Positions 52,901 through 62,627 are shown, numbered from the stretch's first letter. The stretch is DNA of 64,000 nucleotides from Cloacibacterium caeni (GCF_907163105.1 NZ_OU015321.1:2371001-2435000); one strand, 5' to 3'. Program-made: numbers and translations. The notes: generated from the sequence alone by a model not told the origin.

Positions 52901-53020
52901 AATATTTAAATTTTTTGCAAAAGTATAAAATTAGGTGAGATTTCAAAATTTTTCTATCTGATTTTCAACAGATTTATAAAATCTAAACTTAATTTTTAAT
53001 AATGTTCTAATATAATTGTT

Positions 53021-54046
53021 TTATCTGTTTCTCAAAAACCATTCCACAAAAATTTTTATGCCATTTTGGTATTTTGTTTTTGGGGAATAGTTGATAAGGT
53101 TTTTCGCTTTTTGTATATCTGCGTTGGTTTTTTCTACATCTCCAGGTTGCATTGGCAGATTTTTTTTGATGGCAGATTTTCCAAGTTCTTGTTCTATTCC
53201 TGTCACCATTTCGTTTAGATTTACCACTTCGCTTTCGCCTAAGTTGATGGTTTCGTATACGTTATGATGGTTTTCTACATATTTTACAGATTTTACCACA
53301 CCATCGATGATGTCTTCTATAAAAGTATAATCTCTAGCGGTAGAACCATCGCCGTAGAAAGGAATTTCTTGGTTTTCAGAAATCAATTTTGTGAATTTAT
53401 GAATGGCTAAATCAGGTCTTTGTCTTGGGCCGAAAACCGTGAAAAATCTCAAGAAAATCATGTCTATTCCGTATAAATGATGATAAACATGGCCTAGAAT
53501 TTCTGTACATTTTTTAGTGGCTGCATAAGGCGAAATAGGTCTGTCTACATTATCTGTTTCAGAGAAAGGAATTTTTTCGTTATTCCCATAAACGCTTGAT
53601 GATGATGCAATTACGTTTTTCTTTACGCCGTATTCTTTGCACAATTCCCAAAGGTACATGGTTCCTTTTATATTCACTTCTTCATAATCTATAGGCCTTT
53701 CTATAGAAGGACGAACTCCAGCCAAAGCTGCAAGATGAACTAAAACATCTATTTTATGATTTTTAAAAATTTGAGCTAAAGCTTCTTTGTCACGAATGTC
53801 GGTATAGTAAAGAATGTAATTTTCTGATTGAGTTTGATTTACAAGCTTTTGAATATCATTTTCTTTATCAGAAAATTCAAAATCAGTAGATTGTTGAACC
53901 GATTCTAAAGTATTTTTGATTTTAACCTGATAATCATAGAAATCATCAAAATTGTCAATGTTAATGACAAAATGTCCATCTTTCAACAAATGTTCTACCA
54001 AATGTGAACCAATAAATCCAGAACCGCCTGTTACTAAATAATTCAT
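53021..54046 (-). CDS. NAD-dependent epimerase/dehydratase, UDP-glucuronate-4-epimerase-like
   Basis: A 341-residue extended SDR enzyme. NAD loop VTGGSGFIGSHLVEHLL, VHLAALAGVRPSIERPIDYEEVN, SSSSVYGNNEKIPFSETDNVDRPISPYAATKK (YxxxK) and FFTVFGPRQRPDLAIHKFTKL follow the GAE/WcaG pattern. It would supply a sugar nucleotide for surface polysaccharide; the exact sugar is an inference. A TTTG/TAAATTTG promoter lies upstream. Confidence 0.88.
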   Translation of the reverse strand: MNYLVTGGSGFIGSHLVEHLLKDGHFVINIDNFDDFYDYQVKIKNTLESVQQSTDFEFSDKENDIQKLVNQTQSENYILYYTDIRDKEALAQIFKNHKIDVLVHLAALAGVRPSIERPIDYEEVNIKGTMYLWELCKEYGVKKNVIASSSSVYGNNEKIPFSETDNVDRPISPYAATKKCTEILGHVYHHLYGIDMIFLRFFTVFGPRQRPDLAIHKFTKLISENQEIPFYGDGSTARDYTFIEDIIDGVVKSVKYVENHHNVYETINLGESEVVNLNEMVTGIEQELGKSAIKKNLPMQPGDVEKTNADIQKAKNLINYSPKTKYQNGIKIFVEWFLRNR

Positions 54047-54068
54047 TTGTTTGTTTTACAAAGAGTAG

Positions 54069-54102
54069 CAAATTTAAGAATTTGGAAATGATTATGGTCA
54101 AA
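54069..54102 (-). promoter_or_regulatory. Promoter of the epimerase gene
   Basis: On the minus strand TTTG (54102-54099) and TAAATTTG (54076-54069) are 22 bases apart, a good match to the Bacteroidota promoter; the ATG follows 22 bases later. Confidence 0.5.
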
Positions 54103-54120
54103 TATAAAATAAATTTTCGC

Positions 54121-54168
54121 GCAGATTGAGCAAATTAGGATGATTCTTTATAAATATGCTCAATCAGT
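54121..54168. repeat. Imperfect inverted repeat between the epimerase and DUF2797 genes
   Basis: GCAGATTGAGCAAATT (54121-54136) and AATATGCTCAATCAGT (54153-54168) pair at 13 of 16 positions; TTCGC at 54116-54120 and GCGAA at 54176-54180 extend the symmetry. It resembles dispersed Bacteroidota repeats with the core CAGATTGAGCA. Confidence 0.55.
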
Positions 54169-54223
54169 AAAATCAGCGAACCATTTAATATCTTTTTCCT
54201 TATTTTTACTCAAAATTTTCGCA

Positions 54224-55018
54224 ATGCAATTTAAAGGACAAATTCTCAAAATGTCTTCCGTTCTCGGAAATCCAATTCAGTATTACCTCAATCTTTCAGG
54301 AGATTTAATTTCTATGAATCAGCTATTTGGTAAAAATTTTACCATAAAACATGTTGGTTATCAGTGTGTAGAATGTGGTAAAGATGAAAAAATCTATAGA
54401 ATGGGATTTTGTAAAAAATGTTTTTTCGAAAGTCCTTATGCAAGTGATACGATTTTGAAGCCAGAACTTTCTACAGCGCATCTCGGCATCGAAGAGCGTG
54501 ATTTAGAAATAGAAAAAGAAATACAATTGCAACCTCACATTGTTTATTTGGCTTATACAGGTGATGTAAAAGTTGGGGTAACGCGCGAAAGTCAAGTTCC
54601 GACTCGTTGGATTGATCAAGGAGCGACTTTTGCCTTGCCGATTGCAAAAACTGAAAACCGCTATGAAGCGGGAATGATAGAAGTGGAACTCAAAAAACAT
54701 ATTGCAGATAAAACCAATTGGAAAAAAATGCTTCAAGACGACCGCGAAAGTGATGTAGATTTATTGGATTTTCGCAACAAGATTGCAGAACTTTTTCCTA
54801 AAGATTTTAAAAATTTTGCGATTGATGGTCAAGAAATGGTGCGTTTAGACTTTCCGTATGAAACGCCTACGAAAATTAATTCTTTCACACTAGATTCTAA
54901 GCTAGAGTTTGAAGGGGTGTTAAAAGGAATTAAAGGACAGTATTTGTATTTTAATGATGGAGATTTTATCAATGTGAGAAGCCACGAAGGTTATGTGATT
55001 GAGTTGGGGATTTCGTGA
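54224..55018 (+). CDS. DUF2797-family protein with zinc-ribbon and GIY-YIG-like region
   Basis: A 264-residue protein. The start at 54224 avoids the repeat upstream. An N-terminal cysteine cluster CVECGKDEKIYRMGFCKKCFF is a zinc ribbon. The central HIVYLAYTGDVKVGVTRESQVPTRWIDQGA, with a later Glu in YEAGMIEVELKKH, is reminiscent of GIY-YIG nucleases, but this assignment is my inference. Function unknown. It lies upstream of the WG-repeat lipoprotein. Confidence 0.75.
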   Translation: MQFKGQILKMSSVLGNPIQYYLNLSGDLISMNQLFGKNFTIKHVGYQCVECGKDEKIYRMGFCKKCFFESPYASDTILKPELSTAHLGIEERDLEIEKEIQLQPHIVYLAYTGDVKVGVTRESQVPTRWIDQGATFALPIAKTENRYEAGMIEVELKKHIADKTNWKKMLQDDRESDVDLLDFRNKIAELFPKDFKNFAIDGQEMVRLDFPYETPTKINSFTLDSKLEFEGVLKGIKGQYLYFNDGDFINVRSHEGYVIELGIS

Positions 55019-55039
55019 ACTTAAATAAAAACTAAAACC

Positions 55040-56878
55040 GTGAAATATTATTATTACTTATTTTTTATTTTGTTGCTTTCTTGTTCTGGGAGTTCTCAGA
55101 AAATTACTAGAAAAGAAATTTCATATATTGAAAAAGACAAAGAAACGGGTTGGTTTAGGGTGCTTAACACAAAAAATAAATGGGGTTTTATTGATAAAGA
55201 TAGTATCATAAGAATACCTTTTGAATATGATTTTGTGAATCCTTTTGAACATCAATTAGCTTATGTGAAAAATAAAGGAAAGGAGTTTTACATCAATCCT
55301 AAAAATGAAATTGTAATTGAAGGAAGTTTTGATAAAATTGATATTTTTTCTGAAGGATTAGCGTCTGTGAAGAAAGATGGAAAATTTGGTTTTATTAACG
55401 AAAAAGGAAAGCTCATCATTCCATTAATTTATGATAATGTTAGTTATTTTGAAAAAAATGGATTGGTAAAAGTTTCTAAAAACAAAAAATTTGGCTTCAC
55501 TAATAAAGAAGGTAAAGAAATAATTCCTTTAATTTTTGAAGATGCAGATTATCAGCAACTTGACAACATTGTAATTGTTAAGAAAAATAAAAAGTGGGCT
55601 TTTTTCGATAATCACGGAAAACAACTTTCAGATTTTGTTTATGATAAAGTTTTTAGAACAGATTATTATGATTTCTCTAAAGATATTTTTACCAGAGACC
55701 AATCTACATTTTTTAAAAATGGAGCAGCTCTCGTTCTTAAAAATGGAAAATATGAGTTTCTTAATGAAAAAATAAAACCAGCATTTGTAAACAATAAATT
55801 TGATTCTGCTTCGGTTTTTGACACCTATAAAAACGCTATTGTAAAAAGAAACAGAAAATACGGAATGATAAAGCCAAATGGCGAAATTAAAGTTCCATTT
55901 GAATATGATTACATTGAACCTTTTGACACCAATCTCCCAAATTTCTCTGAATATTACAATGCAAGAAAAGGCAAAATCTATTCTTTTTTCAACAAAAATT
56001 TAAAGAAAATTGGAGAGTCTTATGAACCAATTTATAATGATTTCAGCACCAATAATACAGAGATTTCTTTCAAAAGCTTAAAAGATAAATATGGTGTTGT
56101 AGATTGGCAAGGAAATGAAAAAATCCCTTTTGTATATGATGAAGCTTTAGATTTTAAAAGGAGTAAAAATTCTATCGCCAAGAAAAATGGAAAATTTGGA
56201 GTTATTAGTTATCAAAACAAAGAAATATTTCCCTTTATCTATGATGAGATTAATGAACTTGATGAAGTTGAAAATCTTAAAAACACCTATCTACTTTCAA
56301 ATAAGAAAGAAGATAAGATCGTTAATATCAATGGGGAAATTTTTCTTTCAAGTTACCAAATGATTCATCCCATTTTTTATGATCATTCTAAATTTATCGT
56401 AAAGAAAAATAATAAATTCGGAATTGTAGATTTACAAGACAAAATTCTGTTGCCAATCATTTTTGATGAAATCTCAGATTGGGTAGAATATGGACCAGAA
56501 GACAGACACATTGTAAAAAGAAACGGAAAGTATGGAATGGTAGAATATAAAACATTCAAAGAAAAAATTCCTGCGATTTATGATTTTGTTTTTATTGCTC
56601 GAGACAAGGTTTTTGTAGGTAAGGATGAAAAATATGGAATCATAGATTTAAATAATAAAATTATTTGTCCACTCATTTATGATGAGATAAAACCAAGTTT
56701 TGGTTATGGCTTTGGAATGTTAGAAAGCAGAATTTTTGCCAGAAAAGGAAAACAATATTTAGAAATTGACGAAAAAGGAAAAGTTTTGAAAGAAATTTCT
56801 CAAAAACTATATAAAGAGAATACAGATAGAAATTTTGATCAAATTCAAGAGCCGCCAAAAGCGCCAAGAATTAATTGA
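55040..56878 (+). CDS. WG-repeat lipoprotein
   Basis: A 612-residue protein with a lipoprotein signal (lipid Cys in LLLSCSGSS) and about twelve repeats of roughly 45 residues of the WG type, such as KWGFIDKDS..IPFEYD, KFGFINEKG..IPLIYD and KYGIIDLNN..CPLIYD. WG repeats form beta-rich scaffolds and are usually extracytoplasmic. A role in ligand or partner binding at the envelope is an inference. It lies 21 bases after the DUF2797 gene. Confidence 0.85.
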   Translation: MKYYYYLFFILLLSCSGSSQKITRKEISYIEKDKETGWFRVLNTKNKWGFIDKDSIIRIPFEYDFVNPFEHQLAYVKNKGKEFYINPKNEIVIEGSFDKIDIFSEGLASVKKDGKFGFINEKGKLIIPLIYDNVSYFEKNGLVKVSKNKKFGFTNKEGKEIIPLIFEDADYQQLDNIVIVKKNKKWAFFDNHGKQLSDFVYDKVFRTDYYDFSKDIFTRDQSTFFKNGAALVLKNGKYEFLNEKIKPAFVNNKFDSASVFDTYKNAIVKRNRKYGMIKPNGEIKVPFEYDYIEPFDTNLPNFSEYYNARKGKIYSFFNKNLKKIGESYEPIYNDFSTNNTEISFKSLKDKYGVVDWQGNEKIPFVYDEALDFKRSKNSIAKKNGKFGVISYQNKEIFPFIYDEINELDEVENLKNTYLLSNKKEDKIVNINGEIFLSSYQMIHPIFYDHSKFIVKKNNKFGIVDLQDKILLPIIFDEISDWVEYGPEDRHIVKRNGKYGMVEYKTFKEKIPAIYDFVFIARDKVFVGKDEKYGIIDLNNKIICPLIYDEIKPSFGYGFGMLESRIFARKGKQYLEIDEKGKVLKEISQKLYKENTDRNFDQIQEPPKAPRIN

Positions 56879-56946
56879 GTCTTAAAATATAAACATTACT
56901 CAAAATCTTGTAACCCAAAAAGCTAATAACCAAATACTTTTGCTCT

Positions 56947-59064
56947 ATGAAGAGAGCTTTACGAATTCTATTTTCCGTTATTTTTGGGTTTGCAGTGATT
57001 TTGGTTTCGGCAAATCTGTATTTCCATTATTGGTTGCAGCATCATTTGCCTCAGTACATCGAAAATAAATCTCCGTATCATATTCATTATCAGAAATTAA
57101 ACATAGAATTTATAAGCGGAAATATTTCTGCAAGTAAAGTTAAAATTACTCCAAAACATATATATAATCTAAAACTCTTACAGCTTAACGGAACTGTAGA
57201 TTCTCTTTTTATTTCAAATCTTGGGATTTACGATGCTATTTTAAATAAGAAAATTAATGCTAAATACTTAAAACTTTTTCGTCCAAATCTTCAGATTGTT
57301 CTACCTGAAAATCAACAAGGTGATAAGAAAAATAAGCGACCTTTGATTTCTAAAAATTTGATGATTGAAGACGGCAATATTGAAATCCTAAGATTTGATA
57401 AAAGTAAATTTTTGTCAATTGAAAATTTAAGTTTAAATATTGAAAATCTGAAATTTACAGAGAAAGAGGTGTCTCGTAAATTGCCAATTGTTTTTGACCA
57501 ATATTCTATAAAAAGTAAAGCATTTCATTTTTATCCAGATGAAGTGTATCACATTTCAGCTGCCGAAATTAATACAGAAAATGGCCAAATGTCTGTGACA
57601 GATTTTTCAATGAAACCTTTGATGAGTTTTTCTGAATTTTCAAGAAAATTTCCTAGAAAATCACTTTTTGATATTTCTTCTCAAAAAATGAATTTCAAAG
57701 ATATGGTATTGAAGAAGAATAAAATTAGTTTGTCTGAAGTTCGGTTTTCTGAACCTAATTTAACGTTGTATTCTTCTGAAAATCAGAATAAAAATAAAAA
57801 TAAACCTTTTACTTATATTGTTGAATTACAAAATGTTTTCTTTGATAATGGAAAAGCAAAAATTATCAAAAATGGACAAAAAAAGTTTTCCGTAGACAAT
57901 ATAAATGCTCATTTTGAACAATTGGTTTTAGATGAAAAAAATCCCAATAATGAATTGCCTTTTCGATATGATAATTACCAAATTTCGGGAAGAAATATTT
58001 TTTTAGATGCTGGAAAATTCTATCAGTTGTTCATTAATAATGCTGATTTTCAGAAAAATTCTATGGATTTAAGAGGATTGCATTTACAACCTAAGTTTAC
58101 TAAAACCCAATTTACATCTAAAATTTCTACCGAAAAAGATTGGTATAATGTAAAAATTGCACAAACGAGAATTACTGATTTTCATTGGAAATTAAAAGAT
58201 AGCCAACCGAAAATAAATGTTGGTAATGTATTGATTAACAATTTACAAGCTCAAATTTATAGAAGTAAAAGTCCTAAAGATGATTTGACCAGAAAAAAAC
58301 TTTACAGTGAATTGCTTCGTTCCATAAAATTTCCTCTTTTGGTGAAAAATTTGAATATTAGAAATTCAAATTTAATTTATGAAGAGGATTTACCGAATGG
58401 AAATAAACCTGGAAAACTTACTTTCAGTCAATTTAATTTAAATGCCCAAAATCTCAATTCAAATAAAGATTTCAAAAGCACAGTTGTTCCCATTAAAATA
58501 CACACACAATTTATGAATGTAGCGCCTATGAAAGTAAACTGGAGTTTTGATACGGCAAATCTTCAGGATGATTTTACGATTTCAGGGCAAATAAATGATT
58601 TACCAGCCGAAAGTATTAACGCTTTTGTTACGCCCTATTCTCATAAAAAAGTTGAAGGAAATATTCACGAAGTACGGTTTAATTTTAGAGGAAACAGGAC
58701 TGAAATTTCTGGAAATTACACGATGAAACATGAAAATGTGAAAGTGAAAGTTTTAGATGAAAAAACTAAAAAAGAGAAGAAATTGATGAGTGCCGTTACA
58801 AATTTAATCGTTCGCACGAATTCTAAATCCGAAACAGAAAATGTAGTAGTTCACACCACTAGAAATCCTACGAAATCATTTTTTAATTTGCTTTGGAAAG
58901 GAGTAGAAGAAGGTTTGAAGAAAACTTTGGTGGGTAAAAATGTAGAAAAAACTGAGAAAACGGTAAAACAGGTAAAGCAAAAGTTAGGTTTGCAAGATTC
59001 TGTAAATCAAAAAGAAAAGCTTAAAAAAGAAAAAGGATTTTTTAAAAATTTATTCAAAAAATAA
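56947..59064 (+). CDS. Large AsmA/DUF748-like envelope protein
   Basis: A 705-residue protein with one N-terminal membrane segment (about 6-27) and a long periplasmic part that reads like AsmA/TamB/DUF748 families: KLNIEFISGNISASKVKITPKHIYNLKLLQLNGTVDSLFISNLGI at the N-terminus and GNYTMKHENVKVKVLDEK near the C-terminus. Such proteins are thought to bridge the envelope and carry lipids. The last 60 residues are basic helices. A TACTTTTG box lies 4 bases before the ATG. The family call is by pattern only. Confidence 0.65.
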   Translation: MKRALRILFSVIFGFAVILVSANLYFHYWLQHHLPQYIENKSPYHIHYQKLNIEFISGNISASKVKITPKHIYNLKLLQLNGTVDSLFISNLGIYDAILNKKINAKYLKLFRPNLQIVLPENQQGDKKNKRPLISKNLMIEDGNIEILRFDKSKFLSIENLSLNIENLKFTEKEVSRKLPIVFDQYSIKSKAFHFYPDEVYHISAAEINTENGQMSVTDFSMKPLMSFSEFSRKFPRKSLFDISSQKMNFKDMVLKKNKISLSEVRFSEPNLTLYSSENQNKNKNKPFTYIVELQNVFFDNGKAKIIKNGQKKFSVDNINAHFEQLVLDEKNPNNELPFRYDNYQISGRNIFLDAGKFYQLFINNADFQKNSMDLRGLHLQPKFTKTQFTSKISTEKDWYNVKIAQTRITDFHWKLKDSQPKINVGNVLINNLQAQIYRSKSPKDDLTRKKLYSELLRSIKFPLLVKNLNIRNSNLIYEEDLPNGNKPGKLTFSQFNLNAQNLNSNKDFKSTVVPIKIHTQFMNVAPMKVNWSFDTANLQDDFTISGQINDLPAESINAFVTPYSHKKVEGNIHEVRFNFRGNRTEISGNYTMKHENVKVKVLDEKTKKEKKLMSAVTNLIVRTNSKSETENVVVHTTRNPTKSFFNLLWKGVEEGLKKTLVGKNVEKTEKTVKQVKQKLGLQDSVNQKEKLKKEKGFFKNLFKK

Positions 59065-59089
59065 ACCGCAGAAATATCTGCGGTTTTTT
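59063..59089. terminator. Bidirectional terminator between the AsmA-like and prolyl oligopeptidase genes
   Basis: AAACCGCAGA and TCTGCGGTTT (59063-59072, 59077-59086) are followed by T on the plus strand and by TTTATTTTTT on the minus strand. Two convergent genes end here. Confidence 0.88.
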
Positions 59090-59104
59090 ATTGCTTTCTG
59101 AAAA

Positions 59105-61219
59105 TTATTTTTTCAATTCTTTAATTCCCATTTCATAGAGTGCAAAACTCATCAAATCTGTGTTTTCACCAATAACTTGGTCTGTACTTCTACCAGCTCC
59201 GTGTCCTGCATTTACTTCAATTCTTATTAAAGCAGGATTGTTGCAGCTTTGTTTTTCCTGTAATTCTGCCCCGAATTTAAAAGAGTGTGCCGGAACTACT
59301 CTGTCATCATGATCACTCGTGATAATCATCGTAGAAGGATAACAAGCGCCTTTCTTTACATTGTGAACTGGTGAGTATGATTTTAAATATTCGAACATTT
59401 CTTTTGAATCTTCCGCAGTTCCGTAATCGAAAGACCAACCAGCTCCTGCAGTAAATTTATTGTATCTGAGCATATCAAGAACACCAACTCCAGGAAAAGC
59501 TACTTTCGCTAAATCAGGTCTCATCGTCATGGTTGCACCCACTAATAAGCCACCGTTTGAACGACCAGAAAGTGCCATAAATTCTGGCGAAGTGTAGCCG
59601 TTTTTCTGTAAATATTCACCTGCAGCTATAAAATCTTCAAAAACGTTTTTCTTTTGCATTTGTGTTCCAGCAACATGCCATTTTTTGCCGTATTCACCGC
59701 CTCCTCTAAGATTTGGAACGGCATAAATTCCGCCGTTTTCCATCCAGATTGCATTCACTACGGAGAAATTTGGGGTAACAGAAATATTGAAACCGCCGTA
59801 ACCGTATAAAATAGTTGGATTTTTACCATTAAGTTTAATTCCTTTTTTGTAAGAAATCATCATGGGCACTTTTGTTCCATCTTTTGAAGTGAAAAATACT
59901 TGCTCAGAAACATAATCTTCTGGATTGAATTTTACGTTTGGTTTTTGGTAAATTTCAGAAGTTCCGTTTTCTACATTGAATTTATAAGTAGTTCCGGGCG
60001 TGATATAATTGCTGAAAGAGTAATACAATTCTTTTGCAGTTTCTTTGCCACCAATATTAGAAGCGGTTCCAATTCCAGGAAGAGTGATTTCTCTGATTAA
60101 TTTACCGTTATAATCGAACTGTTTCATATAAGAGACAGCGTCTTTCATGTATTTAGCGAAGATATAACCACCACCAGTTGAAGCGCTTAGAACGTTTTCG
60201 GTTTCTGGGATAACGTCTGTCCAAACAGAAGGATTTTTAATGTCAAATTTCTGCAATTTCATGTTTGGAGCATTTTTATCGGTCATGATGTAGATAAAAT
60301 CTCCTTTGGTGTCTAAAACATCGGTATTGTAATCAAATCCTTTTTGAATCGCAATCCAGTCGGTGTTATTTTTAAGGTCTTTCACGTACAATTCATTTCC
60401 GTTGGTTGCAGTTGAAGCATTTAGAATCAAAAATCTTTCGTCATCTGAAACGCCGATGTTCATGTATCTGCGTTTGAAATTCTCATCTCCGATGATATGT
60501 TTGTCTTCAGATTGCTTGGTTCCTAATTTATGGAAATAAACTTTGTGCATATCTGTTTTTACAGAAAGTTCTGAACCTTGTACTTTTCCGTAAGTAGAGT
60601 AGAAGAAACCTTCGTCTCCCAACCAAGAAGCGCCAGAAAATTTAACATCGGTAATGGTTTCGTCTATTTTTTCTTTGGTAATCGCATTGATGATGACAAT
60701 CTTTTGCCAATCACTTCCTCCTTCAGAAATATTGTAAGCGGCAAGCGTTCCTTTTTTGTTAAAAGACAAGCCAGACATAGAAGTAGTTCCTTTTTCTGAA
60801 AATTTATTAGGGTCAAGGAAAACTTCGGTGTTGCCATTTTTATCCGTTCTGTAGAGTACAGATTGTGCTTGTAAACCGTCATTTTTGTAGAAATAGGTGT
60901 AGTCTCCTTCTTTAAATGGAGCAGAAATTTTCTCGTAGTTCCAAATGTTTTTTAACTGTGCACGAATTTCTTCACGAAACGGAATTTGATTAAGATAATT
61001 TTGTGTAAAAGCCACTTCACGCTGAACCCAATCTTTAGTATCTTCAGCACGATCGTCTTCTAACCAACGATAAGGATCTGCCACTTTAGTCCCAAAATAT
61101 TCGTCAGTATGTTCTACTTTTTTGGTTTCAGGATAGTTCAATGAATTTTTCATAACTTGTGATGAGCACGAGGCGAGGAATAATCCTGCTAATGCCATAG
61201 TGAATGTATTGATTTTCAT
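59105..61219 (-). CDS. Prolyl oligopeptidase, S9A family, lipoprotein
   Basis: A 704-residue serine peptidase that cuts short peptides after proline. The N-terminal signal has a lipobox (LASC). A seven-bladed propeller (about 75-430) precedes the hydrolase domain with Ser554 in LSGRSNGG, the Asp region DHDDRVVP and His673 in NAGHGAG; GGFNISVTPNFS and NLRGGGEYG are typical of the family. It is anchored outside the cytoplasm. Confidence 0.95.
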   Translation of the reverse strand: MKINTFTMALAGLFLASCSSQVMKNSLNYPETKKVEHTDEYFGTKVADPYRWLEDDRAEDTKDWVQREVAFTQNYLNQIPFREEIRAQLKNIWNYEKISAPFKEGDYTYFYKNDGLQAQSVLYRTDKNGNTEVFLDPNKFSEKGTTSMSGLSFNKKGTLAAYNISEGGSDWQKIVIINAITKEKIDETITDVKFSGASWLGDEGFFYSTYGKVQGSELSVKTDMHKVYFHKLGTKQSEDKHIIGDENFKRRYMNIGVSDDERFLILNASTATNGNELYVKDLKNNTDWIAIQKGFDYNTDVLDTKGDFIYIMTDKNAPNMKLQKFDIKNPSVWTDVIPETENVLSASTGGGYIFAKYMKDAVSYMKQFDYNGKLIREITLPGIGTASNIGGKETAKELYYSFSNYITPGTTYKFNVENGTSEIYQKPNVKFNPEDYVSEQVFFTSKDGTKVPMMISYKKGIKLNGKNPTILYGYGGFNISVTPNFSVVNAIWMENGGIYAVPNLRGGGEYGKKWHVAGTQMQKKNVFEDFIAAGEYLQKNGYTSPEFMALSGRSNGGLLVGATMTMRPDLAKVAFPGVGVLDMLRYNKFTAGAGWSFDYGTAEDSKEMFEYLKSYSPVHNVKKGACYPSTMIITSDHDDRVVPAHSFKFGAELQEKQSCNNPALIRIEVNAGHGAGRSTDQVIGENTDLMSFALYEMGIKELKK

Positions 61220-61244
61220 TTGTTGAGAATTTCCTCAAAAATAA

Positions 61245-61273
61245 ATAAAAAAAACCGAAGAATTTCTTCGGTT
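61245..61273 (-). terminator. Terminator of the T9SS-sorted protein gene
   Basis: AACCGAAGAA and TTCTTCGGTT pair around one base (61253-61262, 61264-61273), followed on the minus strand by eight T. Confidence 0.85.
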
Positions 61274-61282
61274 GGTGTGGAA

Positions 61283-62494
61283 TTATTTTTTTTCGACTTT
61301 AAAGTTCTTAAAACCTTTATCGTTTTTGATGACCAAGTAGTAAATTCCTTTAGGATAAGAGGTTATGCTAATCCTGTCTGTGTTAGGAATACTTTGTAAA
61401 ACTTTTCCAGAAGAATCCATTAAGGTTAAGTGATATTTTTCTAAGGTTTTGCTCTGTACATAAACATAATCGCTACTTGGATTAGGGTAAATATTTACCG
61501 AAAGTTCTGGTTTCATAATGTCATCTGTGGCTAATCCTGAAGAAGTAGCGAGCCAGATAACAGCATTGAGCAGTAGGATTCTGTGATTACCAACTGCATT
61601 AAAGAAATAACCGTCATATAAAGTGTCTCCAGGATCACCGGTTCCATCATCTGGTACAGAGCTATCTCCTACAGCACAAACTTTTCCAATGCCATAAATG
61701 GAAGTCGCAAATCTAACATTATTGCTTGAAGTGTTATCAGCATTTGATTCATAAACCAGTCCTTTAGTGTTTGGATTGGCGCTTTTATCAAGTACCATGG
61801 TTGTTCCATTGTAATAATCTACCTGAGAAACCTTTCCATAAGGTCCGTTTAAAATTACATTGTTAGAATCATTAATAACATTTGCAGTTTTAGACGTAAT
61901 GTTTTCGTAATTGAAATTTATTCCGAAAGGATTGGTTTTGATGGAATTATTGTTAAAAAAGTCGTTATAAATTTGTGGTGCGTCCCAATTGTCAGCATTT
62001 CGATCAGCTCCTGAGTGATTGGCTACCATAAAAAGACCTCCTCCATTAGAAACAAAATTGATAAGTGCTGATTTTTCTGTAGAAGAAAAAGGAGAATTAG
62101 GTTCACAAATAATAAATACTTTATAATTAGATAAGTCTTGTGGATTGGTAGAGTCATTGTAAGTTATTCTACCATCATAAGGAAGTGTTTCTACAAAATA
62201 ACCATGTTTTACTAAATCAATTGCCCAACCACTAATTCCACCTGTCCAAAAATTTTCTGGAGTAGTGCTGGTAATATTTGATTGGTCTGGAGTAGGAAAT
62301 CTCTGAGGGTTTGATTCTCTTCCGCCAATAGTAACGGTACTATTAGAGTTTGTTCTAAGGTTAAATTCGTCTGCATCTATTACCCAATCTGCATTTCCTG
62401 CCATTTCGGCTTTTGTTGCATCAAATAAAATTTTGATTTGGGCATTGGTTGATAAAAATACAATTAAGGTAAAAACGGATAATATTTTTTTCAT
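61283..62494 (-). CDS. T9SS type A sorting-domain protein with glutamine-amidotransferase-like fold
   Basis: A 403-residue secreted protein. The start at 62494 gives a clean signal peptide (MKKILSVFTLIVFLSTNAQ). Residues about 20-320 contain LVKHGYFVETLPYDGRI, VFIICEPNSPFS and FVSNGGGLFMVANHSGADRN, a pattern of ThuA/DUF4350-like class I amidotransferase folds without a clear catalytic Cys. Residues about 330-403 are the type IX sorting domain (SVNIYPNPSSDYVYV to YPKGIYYLVIKNDKGFKNFKVEK). It should be secreted and attached to the cell surface. Substrate unknown. Confidence 0.85.
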   Translation of the reverse strand: MKKILSVFTLIVFLSTNAQIKILFDATKAEMAGNADWVIDADEFNLRTNSNSTVTIGGRESNPQRFPTPDQSNITSTTPENFWTGGISGWAIDLVKHGYFVETLPYDGRITYNDSTNPQDLSNYKVFIICEPNSPFSSTEKSALINFVSNGGGLFMVANHSGADRNADNWDAPQIYNDFFNNNSIKTNPFGINFNYENITSKTANVINDSNNVILNGPYGKVSQVDYYNGTTMVLDKSANPNTKGLVYESNADNTSSNNVRFATSIYGIGKVCAVGDSSVPDDGTGDPGDTLYDGYFFNAVGNHRILLLNAVIWLATSSGLATDDIMKPELSVNIYPNPSSDYVYVQSKTLEKYHLTLMDSSGKVLQSIPNTDRISITSYPKGIYYLVIKNDKGFKNFKVEKK

Positions 62495-62578
62495 AAATAA
62501 ACTTGCTATAAAAAGGGAAGCGAAGTTACAGATTTTCAATGCAAAGACAAAGAATTTTTTTTGATGAATAATAACATA

Positions 62579-62604
62579 AAAAACCTCAGCGAAAAGCTGA
62601 GGTT
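62579..62604 (-). terminator. Terminator of the rplU-rpmA operon
   Basis: AACCTCAGC and GCTGAGGTT (62582-62590, 62596-62604) with loop GAAAA, followed by T on the minus strand, 23 bases after rpmA. Confidence 0.88.
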
Positions 62605-62627
62605 TCTAAATTTTTATAACGCTTAAA

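Noticed and set aside
52954-52976. Hairpin ATCTG..CAGAT as terminator of the epimerase gene
   Set aside because: The stem has five base pairs with a long loop and a poor T run; too weak to call.
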